Part shown: piece by piece, positions 53,701 through 61,130 of the stretch
Numbering within the stretch: the stretch's first letter is position 1
Layout of the letters: the number at the start of each line of letters is the position of its first letter
DNA from: JBDTVS01 sp040007095
Lineage (GTDB): Bacteria > Acidobacteriota > Vicinamibacteria > Vicinamibacterales > CAVVIG01
Reading direction: 5' to 3'
Length of the DNA: 64,000 bases
Assembly: GCA_040007095.1 (NCBI GenBank)
Contig: JBDTVS010000090.1
Location: 62,001 to 126,000 of the forward strand
Position numbers and translations under genes: made by a program
The notes under the pieces: model-generated
Database searches by the model: none
Told to the model about the DNA's origin: nothing
What the model saw: only the letters and a program-made list of their open reading frames with translations

Positions 53701-53858
53701 GTGTCCCGAGTCCGAAGTTCGTTACCAGATTCCCTGGCGGGGCATCCCGCCTCGCGGCGTTGCCCCTCGCTGACATATGCCCAATATGCGCGGCCGTCGC
53801 GCCTTGCGATCCGGGCGCCGTGCCCGGACTTTGGCAACGAACTTCGGACTCCGGACAC
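53701..53858. repeat. 158-bp palindromic repeat with 26-bp inverted ends, upstream of mgtE
   Basis: The ends 53701-53726 and 53833-53858 are inverted copies with two mismatches in 26 (GTGTCC-GAGTCCGAAGTTCG). The core (53742-53805), read on the minus strand, contains CAAGGCGCGA, GCGCATATTGGGCATATG and GCAACGCCGCGAGGCGGGAT and matches the core at 55309-55373 downstream of mgtE. It has no open reading frame. It could be a MITE-like or REP-like element, or a structured RNA. Confidence 0.75.
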
Positions 53859-53879
53859 TAGAATCAGGAAGGAGCCCGA

Positions 53880-55256
53880 ATGTACACGGACCTCGTTCCT
53901 GATATTCAACGTTTGATCCGATCCACCGATTTCGCTCAGCTGCGCGAACGCCTGGTCGGCTTCCGGCCCGTCGAAATCGCGTCGGTACTGTCAGGCCTCC
54001 ACGCCGACGATCAGGTGCTCGCGTTCAGAGTGCTGCCCAGAACATTCGCGGCGCAGGTCTTCGAGTACCTCAATCCGGCTGCCCAACGCATGCTCGTCAA
54101 GACGATGGGCCAGGAGGATGTCGCGGCGCTCCTGAACGACATGGCGCCCGACGACCGGACGCTGCTCTTCGGAGAGCTGCCGGCCAACGTCACCAAGCAC
54201 TTGCTGTCGCTGCTGACCGACGAAGAGCGGTCGGAGGCCGTGACGCTGCTCGGCTACGAGCCCGGCACGATCGGCCGTCTGATGACGCCACACTACATCG
54301 CGGTGCGGGAAGACTGGTCCGTGCAGCAGGTCATGGACTTCGTCCGCGAGCACGGCCAGGACCGCGAGACCTTGAACGTCATCTACGTGGTCGACGACAA
54401 GGGCCTCCTCATCGACGACATCCGCATGCGGGAATTCCTCGTGGTCCCGCTGACCAGACACGTATCCGATCTGATGGATCGCCGGTATGTGTCCCTGAAG
54501 GCCACCGACTCCGAAGAAGGGGCGATCGCCGTGTTCAGGCGCGAGGATCGCACGGCGCTCCCGGTCACGGACACAGCGGGCATCCTGATCGGCATCGTCA
54601 CCGTCGACGACGTACTGGATATCGCCGAGCGGGCGGCCACGCGCGACATGCAGCAGGTCGGCGGCTCCGAGGCCCTCGACGAGCCGTATATGGATATCTC
54701 GCTGGCGCGCATGATAAAAAAGCGCGCCGGCTGGCTCATCGTCCTCTTCCTCGGCGAAATGCTGACCGCGACCGCGATGGGATTCTTCGAACGGGAAATC
54801 GAGCGCGCCGTCGTGCTCGCGCTGTTTGTCCCGCTCATCATCTCGAGCGGCGGCAATTCGGGATCCCAGGCTTCGACGTTGGTGATCCGTGCGATGGCTG
54901 TCGGCGAGCTGCGGTTGAAGGATTGGTGGCGGGTGGTCCGCCGCGAAGCGGTGTCGGGCGTGATGCTGGGGGCCATTCTCGGATTCATCGGATTCCTGCG
55001 GATCAGCATCTGGTCGCTCTTCTCCACTCTGTATGGACCCCATTGGGCCCTGGTGGCCACCACCGTCGGCTTGGCGCTGGTGGCCATCGTGTTGTGGGGG
55101 ACGCTCGTCGGCTCGATGCTGCCGCTCATTCTGCGGCGTTTGGGCTTCGACCCGGCCACTTCGTCGGCGCCTTTCGTCGCCACCCTGGTCGACGTCACGG
55201 GTCTGATAATTTATTTCTCGGTCGGACTCGTGGTCCTCAGGGGTACGCTCTTGTAA
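53880..55256 (+). CDS. mgtE: Magnesium transporter MgtE
   Basis: The product (458 residues) has the MgtE architecture: an N-terminal helical superhelix (about 1-130), two CBS domains (about 140-260; MTPHYIAVRED, LMDRRYVSLKATDSEEGA) and five membrane helices (about 285-458) with PLIISSGGNSGSQAST, the pore-lining region. It is an inner-membrane Mg2+ channel gated by Mg2+ binding to the cytosolic domains. AAGGAG five bases upstream supports the ATG. It stands alone between two related palindromic repeats in inverted orientation. Confidence 0.93.
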   Translation: MYTDLVPDIQRLIRSTDFAQLRERLVGFRPVEIASVLSGLHADDQVLAFRVLPRTFAAQVFEYLNPAAQRMLVKTMGQEDVAALLNDMAPDDRTLLFGELPANVTKHLLSLLTDEERSEAVTLLGYEPGTIGRLMTPHYIAVREDWSVQQVMDFVREHGQDRETLNVIYVVDDKGLLIDDIRMREFLVVPLTRHVSDLMDRRYVSLKATDSEEGAIAVFRREDRTALPVTDTAGILIGIVTVDDVLDIAERAATRDMQQVGGSEALDEPYMDISLARMIKKRAGWLIVLFLGEMLTATAMGFFEREIERAVVLALFVPLIISSGGNSGSQASTLVIRAMAVGELRLKDWWRVVRREAVSGVMLGAILGFIGFLRISIWSLFSTLYGPHWALVATTVGLALVAIVLWGTLVGSMLPLILRRLGFDPATSSAPFVATLVDVTGLIIYFSVGLVVLRGTLL

Positions 55257-55265
55257 GGGCCCGCG

Positions 55266-55402
55266 GCAGAATAAGGTGTGCATTGTGGGCGGCGAGGCGC
55301 CCGCCCGGCAAGGCGCGAGGAGCGCGCATACCGGGCGTATGCAAGTGACGAGCAACGCAGTGAGGCGGGATGCATCGGCGGCCAGAATGATGCACTTATT
55401 TC
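55266..55402. repeat. Palindromic repeat, second copy (inverted relative to 53701-53858)
   Basis: The core at 55309-55373 (CAAGGCGCGAGGAGCGCGCA, then GGGCGTATG and GCAACGCAGTGAGGCGGGATGC) matches the minus strand of 53742-53805. The outer arms AGAATAAGGTGTGCATTGTGG and CCAGAATGATGCACTTATTT are roughly inverted copies but differ in sequence from the ends of the first element. Confidence 0.7.
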
Positions 55403-55478
55403 CTGACAGGCCGTAAGGGGACGGTTCGGCTGACCGGCCTCCGCTGGACCGGCGAAACGGCGTGATACGTCGACGTCC

Positions 55479-55532
55479 GTAGTGTCCGCCTTCAGGCGGA
55501 CCGTTCGTGGTCCGGCTAAAGCCGGACACTAC
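55479..55532. repeat. 54-bp element: inverted ends enclosing two perfect hairpins
   Basis: The ends GTAGTGTCCG (55479-55488) and CGGACACTAC (55523-55532) are exact inverted copies. Between them, GTCCGCC/GGCGGAC and GTCCGGCT/AGCCGGAC form two separate hairpins, so the strand can fold as a three-way junction. Decayed copies lie at 56731-56786 and 56799-56826. Confidence 0.75.
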
Positions 55533-55605
55533 GCACAAGTCGAAACGCTGTAGCCGGACCGTCTAACCTGTTCGGGACCGGGAGGGGGCGGATTCGATCG
55601 GCGAC

Positions 55606-56601
55606 ATGGCACACGACCACCACCAACACGCGCACGGGTCATCCGGCCACAGCCACTCGCACGTGCCCACGAACGTCTCGAACCGGACGATGGGCATCGC
55701 GGTGACGCTGACGCTCGTCTTCGTGCTCGTCGAGGCCGTGTGCGGTTGGCTCGCGCACAGTCTCGCGCTTCTTTCCGATGCCCTCCACAATCTGACTGAC
55801 GCCGCCGCGCTCGGATTCAGCTGGTACGCATTGTGGATGTCCGGCAAACCATCTCACCAGGGGATGACCTTCGGATACCACCGCGTCGGCGTCCTTGCGG
55901 CGCTCTGCAATGCCGTCTCGCTCCTGGTGATTGCCGTCGTCATCGGCTGGGAGGCGGTTGCCAGAATCCGTCATCCTGAAGCGGCTAACGGCGTCGTGAT
56001 GATTGGGGTCGCCGCGTCAGCGGTCGTCCTGAATCTCCTGATTGGCCTCTGGCTGCACCGCGGCGCGAAGGACGACCTCAACATCCGCAGTGCGTATTTG
56101 CACATGCTGGGCGATGCGATCTCGGCCTTTGGGGTGGTACTCGCCGGCGTACTCGTGACGGTGACGAACGTGGCGTGGGCGGATCCGGTCGTGTCCCTGC
56201 TCATCGCCGCCCTGATTCTGTACAGCAGCTTCGGCGTACTGCGTGAGAGCGCGACCGTGCTGCTCGAGGGCACGCCGGTCGGGATGGACATGCCGGCGGT
56301 CATCGCCGCGATCAAAGCGGTGGCCGGAGTGCTCGACGTGCACGACCTGCATGTGTGGATGGTCGGCCCCGGCGTCGTCGCGTGCAGCTGCCACATCGTG
56401 GTCGCCGAGCAGAGCATCCTCGAAGGACAGCAGGTGCTCCGGGCCGTGGTGCAGGATATCCACCATCGGTTTCACATCAATCACACGACCGTCCAGGTGG
56501 AGGCGGAAGGGTGCGACGCCAACGACATGTACTGCGTCGGACAGCGTCTGCGGACCACGTCAGGCGCGAACCGCCCAGCGACGATCTCGACGACGAGGTG
56601 A
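55606..56601 (+). CDS. Cation diffusion facilitator, zinc/cobalt/cadmium efflux type
   Basis: The product (331 residues) is a CzcD-like proton-coupled efflux protein: a histidine-rich N-terminus (HDHHQHAHGSSGHSHSH, residues 3-19), six membrane helices with the metal-site motifs SDALHNLTDA (helix 2) and LHMLGDAIS (helix 5), and a cytosolic C-terminal domain (LDVHDLHVWMVGPGV, FHINHTTVQVE). It exports Zn2+ or related ions from the cytoplasm. Length is usual. No regulator is adjacent. Confidence 0.92.
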   Translation: MAHDHHQHAHGSSGHSHSHVPTNVSNRTMGIAVTLTLVFVLVEAVCGWLAHSLALLSDALHNLTDAAALGFSWYALWMSGKPSHQGMTFGYHRVGVLAALCNAVSLLVIAVVIGWEAVARIRHPEAANGVVMIGVAASAVVLNLLIGLWLHRGAKDDLNIRSAYLHMLGDAISAFGVVLAGVLVTVTNVAWADPVVSLLIAALILYSSFGVLRESATVLLEGTPVGMDMPAVIAAIKAVAGVLDVHDLHVWMVGPGVVACSCHIVVAEQSILEGQQVLRAVVQDIHHRFHINHTTVQVEAEGCDANDMYCVGQRLRTTSGANRPATISTTR

Positions 56602-56953
56602 CGCGAAACAGCGAACAGCGAAGGGCTGGAGGCTGCGGTGAAGGCTGGTACGCGTCGCGCCTTCATCCGGGCGCCACGCTCCGGGATCCATGCAACGAGC
56701 TACGGGAACGCGACACTGGGAACATCTTTGCGTAGGGAGTGTCCGCCTTCAGTGTCGACCATCGTGATCCGGCTAGAGCTAGAAGCTTTCCATTTCTACG
56801 TAGTGTTCGGCTTTAGCTCCACCTACTAGAGTTTACGCAGCGGCCATCATCGGCCCGGCGGCGTGTCCGGCGATTGTCAGGGATCTGGCCTCGGCCCAGT
56901 TTCGGACAACTCGGAAGTCTTACGTTTTCATTATGTTGGCCGCCTGTCCCGAG
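56602..56953. repeat. Decayed repeat fragments
   Basis: No intact gene. Positions about 56654-56680 (GTCGCGCCTT-CATCCGGGCGCC) match the right part of the 158-bp repeat. Positions 56731-56786 and 56799-56826 are degenerate copies of the 55479 element (GAGTGTCCGCCTTCAG, GATCCGGCTAGAGC; GTAGTGTTCGGCTTTAGC). The stretch looks like a graveyard of mobile repeats. Confidence 0.55.
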
Positions 56954-57513
56954 ATGTATAGTGCCTGCTTCCGACTCTTTTACTTCGCTGTCTGTCTTCT
57001 GGCGCAGCCTTCCGTCTTGCGGGCGGCCGATCATGCGACCGACGAAGCGGCCATTCGGGCGCTGATCGCCCAGCTCGATGCCGGCAAACAGTGACGCGAA
57101 CCAGCGAGCGCGTTTTCTGGTCCGGCGCTTATGAGAAGCCCGTAATCGGCGATGAAAAAGGGACTCCGCGCAAGGGTGAGGGAGGTATCGAGGACCGGGT
57201 GCCTGGTTCCCAGCGGCTTCAGACGACGACCCGCAAATTGGTTATCTCCGACGCTGGCGACATGGCGTACGACTACAGCGACGCGACACTGACGTTTGAT
57301 TTGAAGAATGGTCAGAAATTTTCACTCAAGATCTCGAGTGTGCGCGTGTGGAAGAAGGAAGGCGGGCAGTGGAAGGTCGCGGTACAGTTCAGCGCACCGC
57401 AGGATAGCAACCGACTTTTCATACTGCGAACCCCCGCCGGACAGGGACATGCTCCATTTTCCAGCGCGAGTTCTCGTGTGCATGGCGAAATCCTAACTCT
57501 CGAACGTTTTTGA
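56954..57513 (+). pseudogene. Frameshifted NTF2-like (SnoaL/DUF4440-type) protein
   Basis: Two adjacent frames make one recognisable protein. The first (56954-57094) encodes a signal peptide and ADHATDEAAIRALIAQLDAGK, the classic opening of exported SnoaL/DUF4440-type proteins, then a stop. The second (from about 57091 to 57513, other frame) encodes RVFWSGAYEKPVIGDEKG, RVPGSQRLQTTTRKLVI, MAYDYSDATLTFDL and VRVWKKEGGQWKVAVQF, the rest of the same domain. The break lies around 57087-57115. Such proteins are small cone-shaped folds of mostly unknown function. A sequencing error is an alternative to true decay. Confidence 0.7.
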
Positions 57514-57650
57514 GGATTTCGCGATCTTATCGGATTGAGCCGGTGCGCGATGCTGGTCGCCTGCGGCGACTATGTGGCCGGCCCTTAGCCTGCGACGCTT
57601 GAGGGTGCGGTACGCGGCGGCATTGAAGCCATCTTCCTTCTGGAGACCTG

Positions 57651-60044
57651 ATGAATCGCATTCTGAAAGCAATAGCGCTCGCCTTGGCTGGCCTGCTCGC
57701 CGTGGGTGTGGCCGGTGGTGCCTGGTGGCTGCACAGCAAGCAGCCTCAGCGCGACGGCAGCGTCATGATGGCCGGGCTGCAGGACACGGTGAGCGTGCGC
57801 TTCGACGAACGGGGCGTGCCGCACATTGACGCCAGGAACGAGGCCGACATGTACCGAGCTTTAGGCTATGTGCATGCACAGGACCGGCTGTTCCAGATGG
57901 AAATGGTACGCCGCTTGGCACGGGGGCAGCTGGCCGAAGTGCTGGGGCCCGATTCGGTGGAGGGGGACCGGCTGTTTCGCACACTGGGCATTGACGCCCA
58001 TGCACGCCAGACTGCCGCCAAAATGGACCCCAGCACTCCGGCGGCCCGGGCGCTGACCGCGTATCTGGCGGGTGTCAATGCCTACCAGGACACGCACCCC
58101 AGGCCCATGGAGTTCGACATCATCGGCATCCCCAAGCGCCCGTTCACCCCCGAAGACGTGTTTGCAGTGTCGGGCTACGGGGCCTACGGCTTTTCTCCAG
58201 CGTTCAAGGTCGAGCCGCTGATGACCTATATGCGCGACAAGCTGGGTGCCGCGTACCTCAAGGACTTTGACCTGCAATGGCACGCCAAGGGCGTGCTGCC
58301 TGCCCAACTGGCCGCCACGGACTGGAGTGACCTGAACCGCCTTGGGTCTTTGAGCCAGCGCGCCATGCAAGTCAGCTCCACACCGCAGTTCCTGGGCAGC
58401 AACGGCTGGGCGGTTGCCGGCACGCACACGGCCAGTGGCCAGCCGCTGCTGGCCGGTGACCCGCACATCGGTTTCTCGACGCCGTCGATCTGGTACGAAG
58501 CGCATCTGCGCTCCCCCGGCTTCGAGCTGTACGGTCACCACCAGACGCTGACCCCCTTTGCGATGCTGGGCCACAACATGCAATCGGGCTGGACCCTGAC
58601 CATGTTCGAGAACGACGACATCGACCTGATTGCCGAGAAGGTGAACCCAGCCAACCCGAATCAGGTCTGGGCCGGCGGCCAATGGGTGGACATGACCTCG
58701 CAGGAGGAAACCATCGCCGTGAAAGGCGCCGAGCCGGTGCACATGACGCGGCGCCACTCGCCGCATGGCCCGATCATCAACGACGCGCTGGGCGCCACGG
58801 CCGGCAAGACGCCAATTGCCATGTGGTGGGCGTTTCTGGAAACACCGAACGCCGTTCTGGATGCCTTTTACGCCCTGCCCCATGCCGACACGCTGGCCAA
58901 GGCACGCACTGCAGCCAGCATGATTGATGCGCCAGGCTTCAACCTGATCTGGGCCAATGCCACTGGCGACATTGGCTGGTGGGCTGCTGCGCGCATTCCG
59001 AAGCGCCCTGCCGGCGTGAACCCGCGCTTCATCCTGGACGGCGGTCTGCCCGAGTCGGACAAGAATGGCTTCTACCCCTTCGCCGATAATCCGCACGAAG
59101 AAAATCCGGCACGCGGCTATGTGGTGTCGGCCAACCACCAGTCCGTGTCGCCCACCGGCATTGAAATCCCCGGCTACTATCTGCCACCCGACCGCGTACA
59201 GCGGCTGGACGCGCTGCTCAACCAGCCGGCCCAAAAATGGGACACCCAGAACAGCCAGGCGCTGCAACTGGATGTGCACAACAGCTACCCGCCGCGCCTG
59301 ATACAGAGCCTGCTGCCTGCGCTGCGCGAAGCAGCAGCTGGCACGCCCGATGCGGCCCTGATCGAGCAGTTGGCCGCCTGGAAGGGTGACTATGTGCCAG
59401 ACGCGGTGGAACCCACGCTGTACTTCCAGTTCGTCTACGAGCTGGCCCGCGCCGCCATGGCGGATGAACTGGGCGAGGACCGCTTCCAGATCCTGCTGCA
59501 AACCTACGAGCTCGACACGGCACTGGAGCACATCGCTGCCGACCCGCAGTCCGCCTGGTGGGACAACCACAGCACACCCGCGGTGGAAACCCGCACCGAG
59601 ACCGTTCGTGTGGCCTGGAACGCAACGATGGCCCATCTGCGTGCCACCTTTGGCAACACCAGCAACCAATGGACCTGGGGCCGCGCCCACACGCTGACCC
59701 ACGACCATCCGCTGAGCATACGAAGGCCGCTGGACAAGATCTTCAACGTCGGCCCGTTCGTCGCGCCCGGCGGGCACGAGACACCGAACAACCTGAACAC
59801 CAATATCGGCCCGGCGCCCTGGGCCGTGATCAATGGCCCGTCCACCCGGCGCCTGATTGACTTTGCCAACCCGGCCGCTGCGCTGGGTATCAACCCGGTG
59901 GGCCAGAGCGGCGTGTGGGGCGATGCACACTACGCTGATCAGGCCGAGCCCTACGTGCAGGGTAAGTATGTTCCACAACACATGGCTGAAGCCGATGTGG
60001 CCCGGGCCACGCGCAGCACGCTGACGCTGCAGCCGTTGCGTTGA
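57651..60044 (+). CDS. Penicillin acylase family (Ntn-hydrolase) protein
   Basis: The product (797 residues) is a self-processing N-terminal nucleophile hydrolase. A signal-anchor (about 5-27) leads to the alpha chain, and GSNGWAV at 249-255 marks autocleavage before Ser250, the catalytic nucleophile of the beta chain. HTASGQPLLAGDPHI and the late NTNIGPAPWAVINGPSTRRL fit the family, which hydrolyses amides such as penicillins or acyl-homoserine lactones; the natural substrate is unknown. Codon use differs from the neighbours: Val is mostly GTG and Ile often ATT, where flanking genes favour GTC and ATC. This, and flanking decayed genes, suggests transfer, perhaps from a betaproteobacterium. 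GGAG lies five bases upstream of the start. Confidence 0.9.
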   Translation: MNRILKAIALALAGLLAVGVAGGAWWLHSKQPQRDGSVMMAGLQDTVSVRFDERGVPHIDARNEADMYRALGYVHAQDRLFQMEMVRRLARGQLAEVLGPDSVEGDRLFRTLGIDAHARQTAAKMDPSTPAARALTAYLAGVNAYQDTHPRPMEFDIIGIPKRPFTPEDVFAVSGYGAYGFSPAFKVEPLMTYMRDKLGAAYLKDFDLQWHAKGVLPAQLAATDWSDLNRLGSLSQRAMQVSSTPQFLGSNGWAVAGTHTASGQPLLAGDPHIGFSTPSIWYEAHLRSPGFELYGHHQTLTPFAMLGHNMQSGWTLTMFENDDIDLIAEKVNPANPNQVWAGGQWVDMTSQEETIAVKGAEPVHMTRRHSPHGPIINDALGATAGKTPIAMWWAFLETPNAVLDAFYALPHADTLAKARTAASMIDAPGFNLIWANATGDIGWWAAARIPKRPAGVNPRFILDGGLPESDKNGFYPFADNPHEENPARGYVVSANHQSVSPTGIEIPGYYLPPDRVQRLDALLNQPAQKWDTQNSQALQLDVHNSYPPRLIQSLLPALREAAAGTPDAALIEQLAAWKGDYVPDAVEPTLYFQFVYELARAAMADELGEDRFQILLQTYELDTALEHIAADPQSAWWDNHSTPAVETRTETVRVAWNATMAHLRATFGNTSNQWTWGRAHTLTHDHPLSIRRPLDKIFNVGPFVAPGGHETPNNLNTNIGPAPWAVINGPSTRRLIDFANPAAALGINPVGQSGVWGDAHYADQAEPYVQGKYVPQHMAEADVARATRSTLTLQPLR

Positions 60045-60081
60045 GGAGACCGCACCATACCGTGGCGCCTCGTCCCACGGA

Positions 60082-60252
60082 AATGCTTCGCGCAACTGCT
60101 GGACCGGTCCGCGAACTGGGTGGGTCCGACAGAGCGGCAGCCATCGTGTGTTGCGGCACCCGACCAAGCCGGGGGGTTGGTCGTCCCCGTGCACGAGGGG
60201 AAAGACGTTGCGACGGGGACACTCCAGAGCATTTTGAAAAAGGCGGGCCAAC
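60082..60252 (+). pseudogene. hicA: hicA toxin remnant (frameshifted)
   Basis: Pieces of a HicA mRNA-interferase are visible in two frames. Around 60118-60168 one frame reads GWVRQSGSHRVLRHPTKPGG, with the HicA catalytic-site histidine context GSH. From about 60165 another frame continues LVVPVHEGKDVATGTLQSIL then KKAGQ, the HicA C-terminus. The switch falls at a run of six G (60171-60176). The expected N-terminal methionine and helix are not in frame either. It directly precedes the truncated hicB. Confidence 0.65.
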
Positions 60253-60426
60253 ATGAGCGACGCGCGACACTGCGCCATCGTGATCGAACGCGCGGAGGCC
60301 AACTACTCCGCGTACGTGCCGGACCTGCCGGGGTGTATCGCGGTGGGCGACACCATCGCCGACACCAGACAACTCGACTTGCGTGCCACGGGCCGACTGT
60401 TTTCAAGCAAGAATTGGGGAAATTGA
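60253..60426 (+). pseudogene. hicB: hicB antitoxin, truncated
   Basis: The 57-codon frame starts MSDARHCAIVIERAEANYSA and continues YVPDLPGCIAVGDTIADT, the unmistakable N-terminal half of HicB (partial RNase H fold). After residue about 37 the sequence no longer looks like HicB, the helix and DNA-binding C-terminus are missing, and a stop follows. The ATG lies immediately after the hicA remnant, as in functional hicAB operons. It is too short to neutralise or regulate normally. Confidence 0.7.
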
Positions 60427-60463
60427 TGGCCTCGGTGATGTTTTGGACAGTTCGACGTACAAG

Positions 60464-61009
60464 TCAAGAACGCGTGAGCTGACGGCGCCGCAAGACCACC
60501 GCGAACAGTCCCGTGCCGACCAGCACGAACGTGGCCGGCTCAGGCACTGCCGACGGGTCCGAGGCCTGTGCCGTCACAAACACCTCGAATGACTGTGCAG
60601 AGTCGGGAAGAACACCGCTCGCGTCGCGCAGCAGATATTCGCCGAACACCCTGCCGATCACGATGCCGCCAGGCGATAGCAAGGGAGAGAGTGTCAGCTC
60701 GACGAGGCCAAGGCCAAGCGCCGAGTCGTAGTCCCGCTGCAGGGTGGCGCCGGCAGACACCGATGGAAAATCGAACGCACTGACGGAGACCGTCCCACTA
60801 CCCGAGAAGATGTCGGCGCCGATCCCCGTGAAGGAGAGCAGGTCGAAAGCCGGGTCTGCGATGATCTCGTAGCCCCAACCAATTGTCGCGCCTGGCAACC
60901 CGAACTGGATCTGGTCGGGCCTGGCCACAATCGTCGCCGCGTCCGCCCGCGCACAGGGCCAGGCGATGGCAGCCACGACAGCCACGATTTGTGTCGTTCG
61001 CTTCAACAT
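60464..61009 (-). CDS. PEP-CTERM sorting-signal protein
   Basis: The product (181 residues) has a signal peptide (about 1-24, ending ADA) and the C-terminal sorting signal VPEPATFVLVGTGLFAVVLRRRQ: PEP motif, membrane helix and basic tail. Exosortase removes such tails in bacteria that make exopolysaccharide. The mature domain is beta-rich (IIADPAFDLLSFTGIGADIFSGSG). GGGAG eight bases upstream supports the start at 61009 rather than 61078. No exosortase gene is in the window. Confidence 0.88.
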   Translation of the reverse strand: MLKRTTQIVAVVAAIAWPCARADAATIVARPDQIQFGLPGATIGWGYEIIADPAFDLLSFTGIGADIFSGSGTVSVSAFDFPSVSAGATLQRDYDSALGLGLVELTLSPLLSPGGIVIGRVFGEYLLRDASGVLPDSAQSFEVFVTAQASDPSAVPEPATFVLVGTGLFAVVLRRRQLTRS

Positions 61010-61130
61010 GGCAAATCTCCCGATTCGTTCATCAACCGACGGCAGAGAGTCATTCGTATCCTGAGCCGACCCGAGCAAACTTGCTTCATCTTGCGAGACT
61101 CTGTCTTTAGAAGATGTCTAGTCGTTCAAT

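Larger units (their letters stand above)
55257..55605. other. Repeat-filled intergenic region after mgtE
   Basis: This gap has no gene. It holds the second copy of the palindromic repeat (55266-55402) and the two-hairpin element at 55479-55532. A G-rich run (GGGAGGGGGCGG, 55580-55591) lies before the efflux gene. Confidence 0.6.

Noticed and set aside
53701..53858. Insertion sequence
   Set aside because: It has inverted ends but no transposase frame; at 158 bp it can only be a non-autonomous or REP-like element.
53701..53879. Mg2+ riboswitch (M-box) upstream of mgtE
   Set aside because: The region is filled by the palindromic repeat that recurs elsewhere; no M-box conserved blocks were seen.
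57861..60302. 813-codon open frame on the minus strand
   Set aside because: It lies entirely antisense to the penicillin acylase, whose motifs are unambiguous; the reverse translation has no domain features and is the kind of shadow frame expected in GC-rich DNA.
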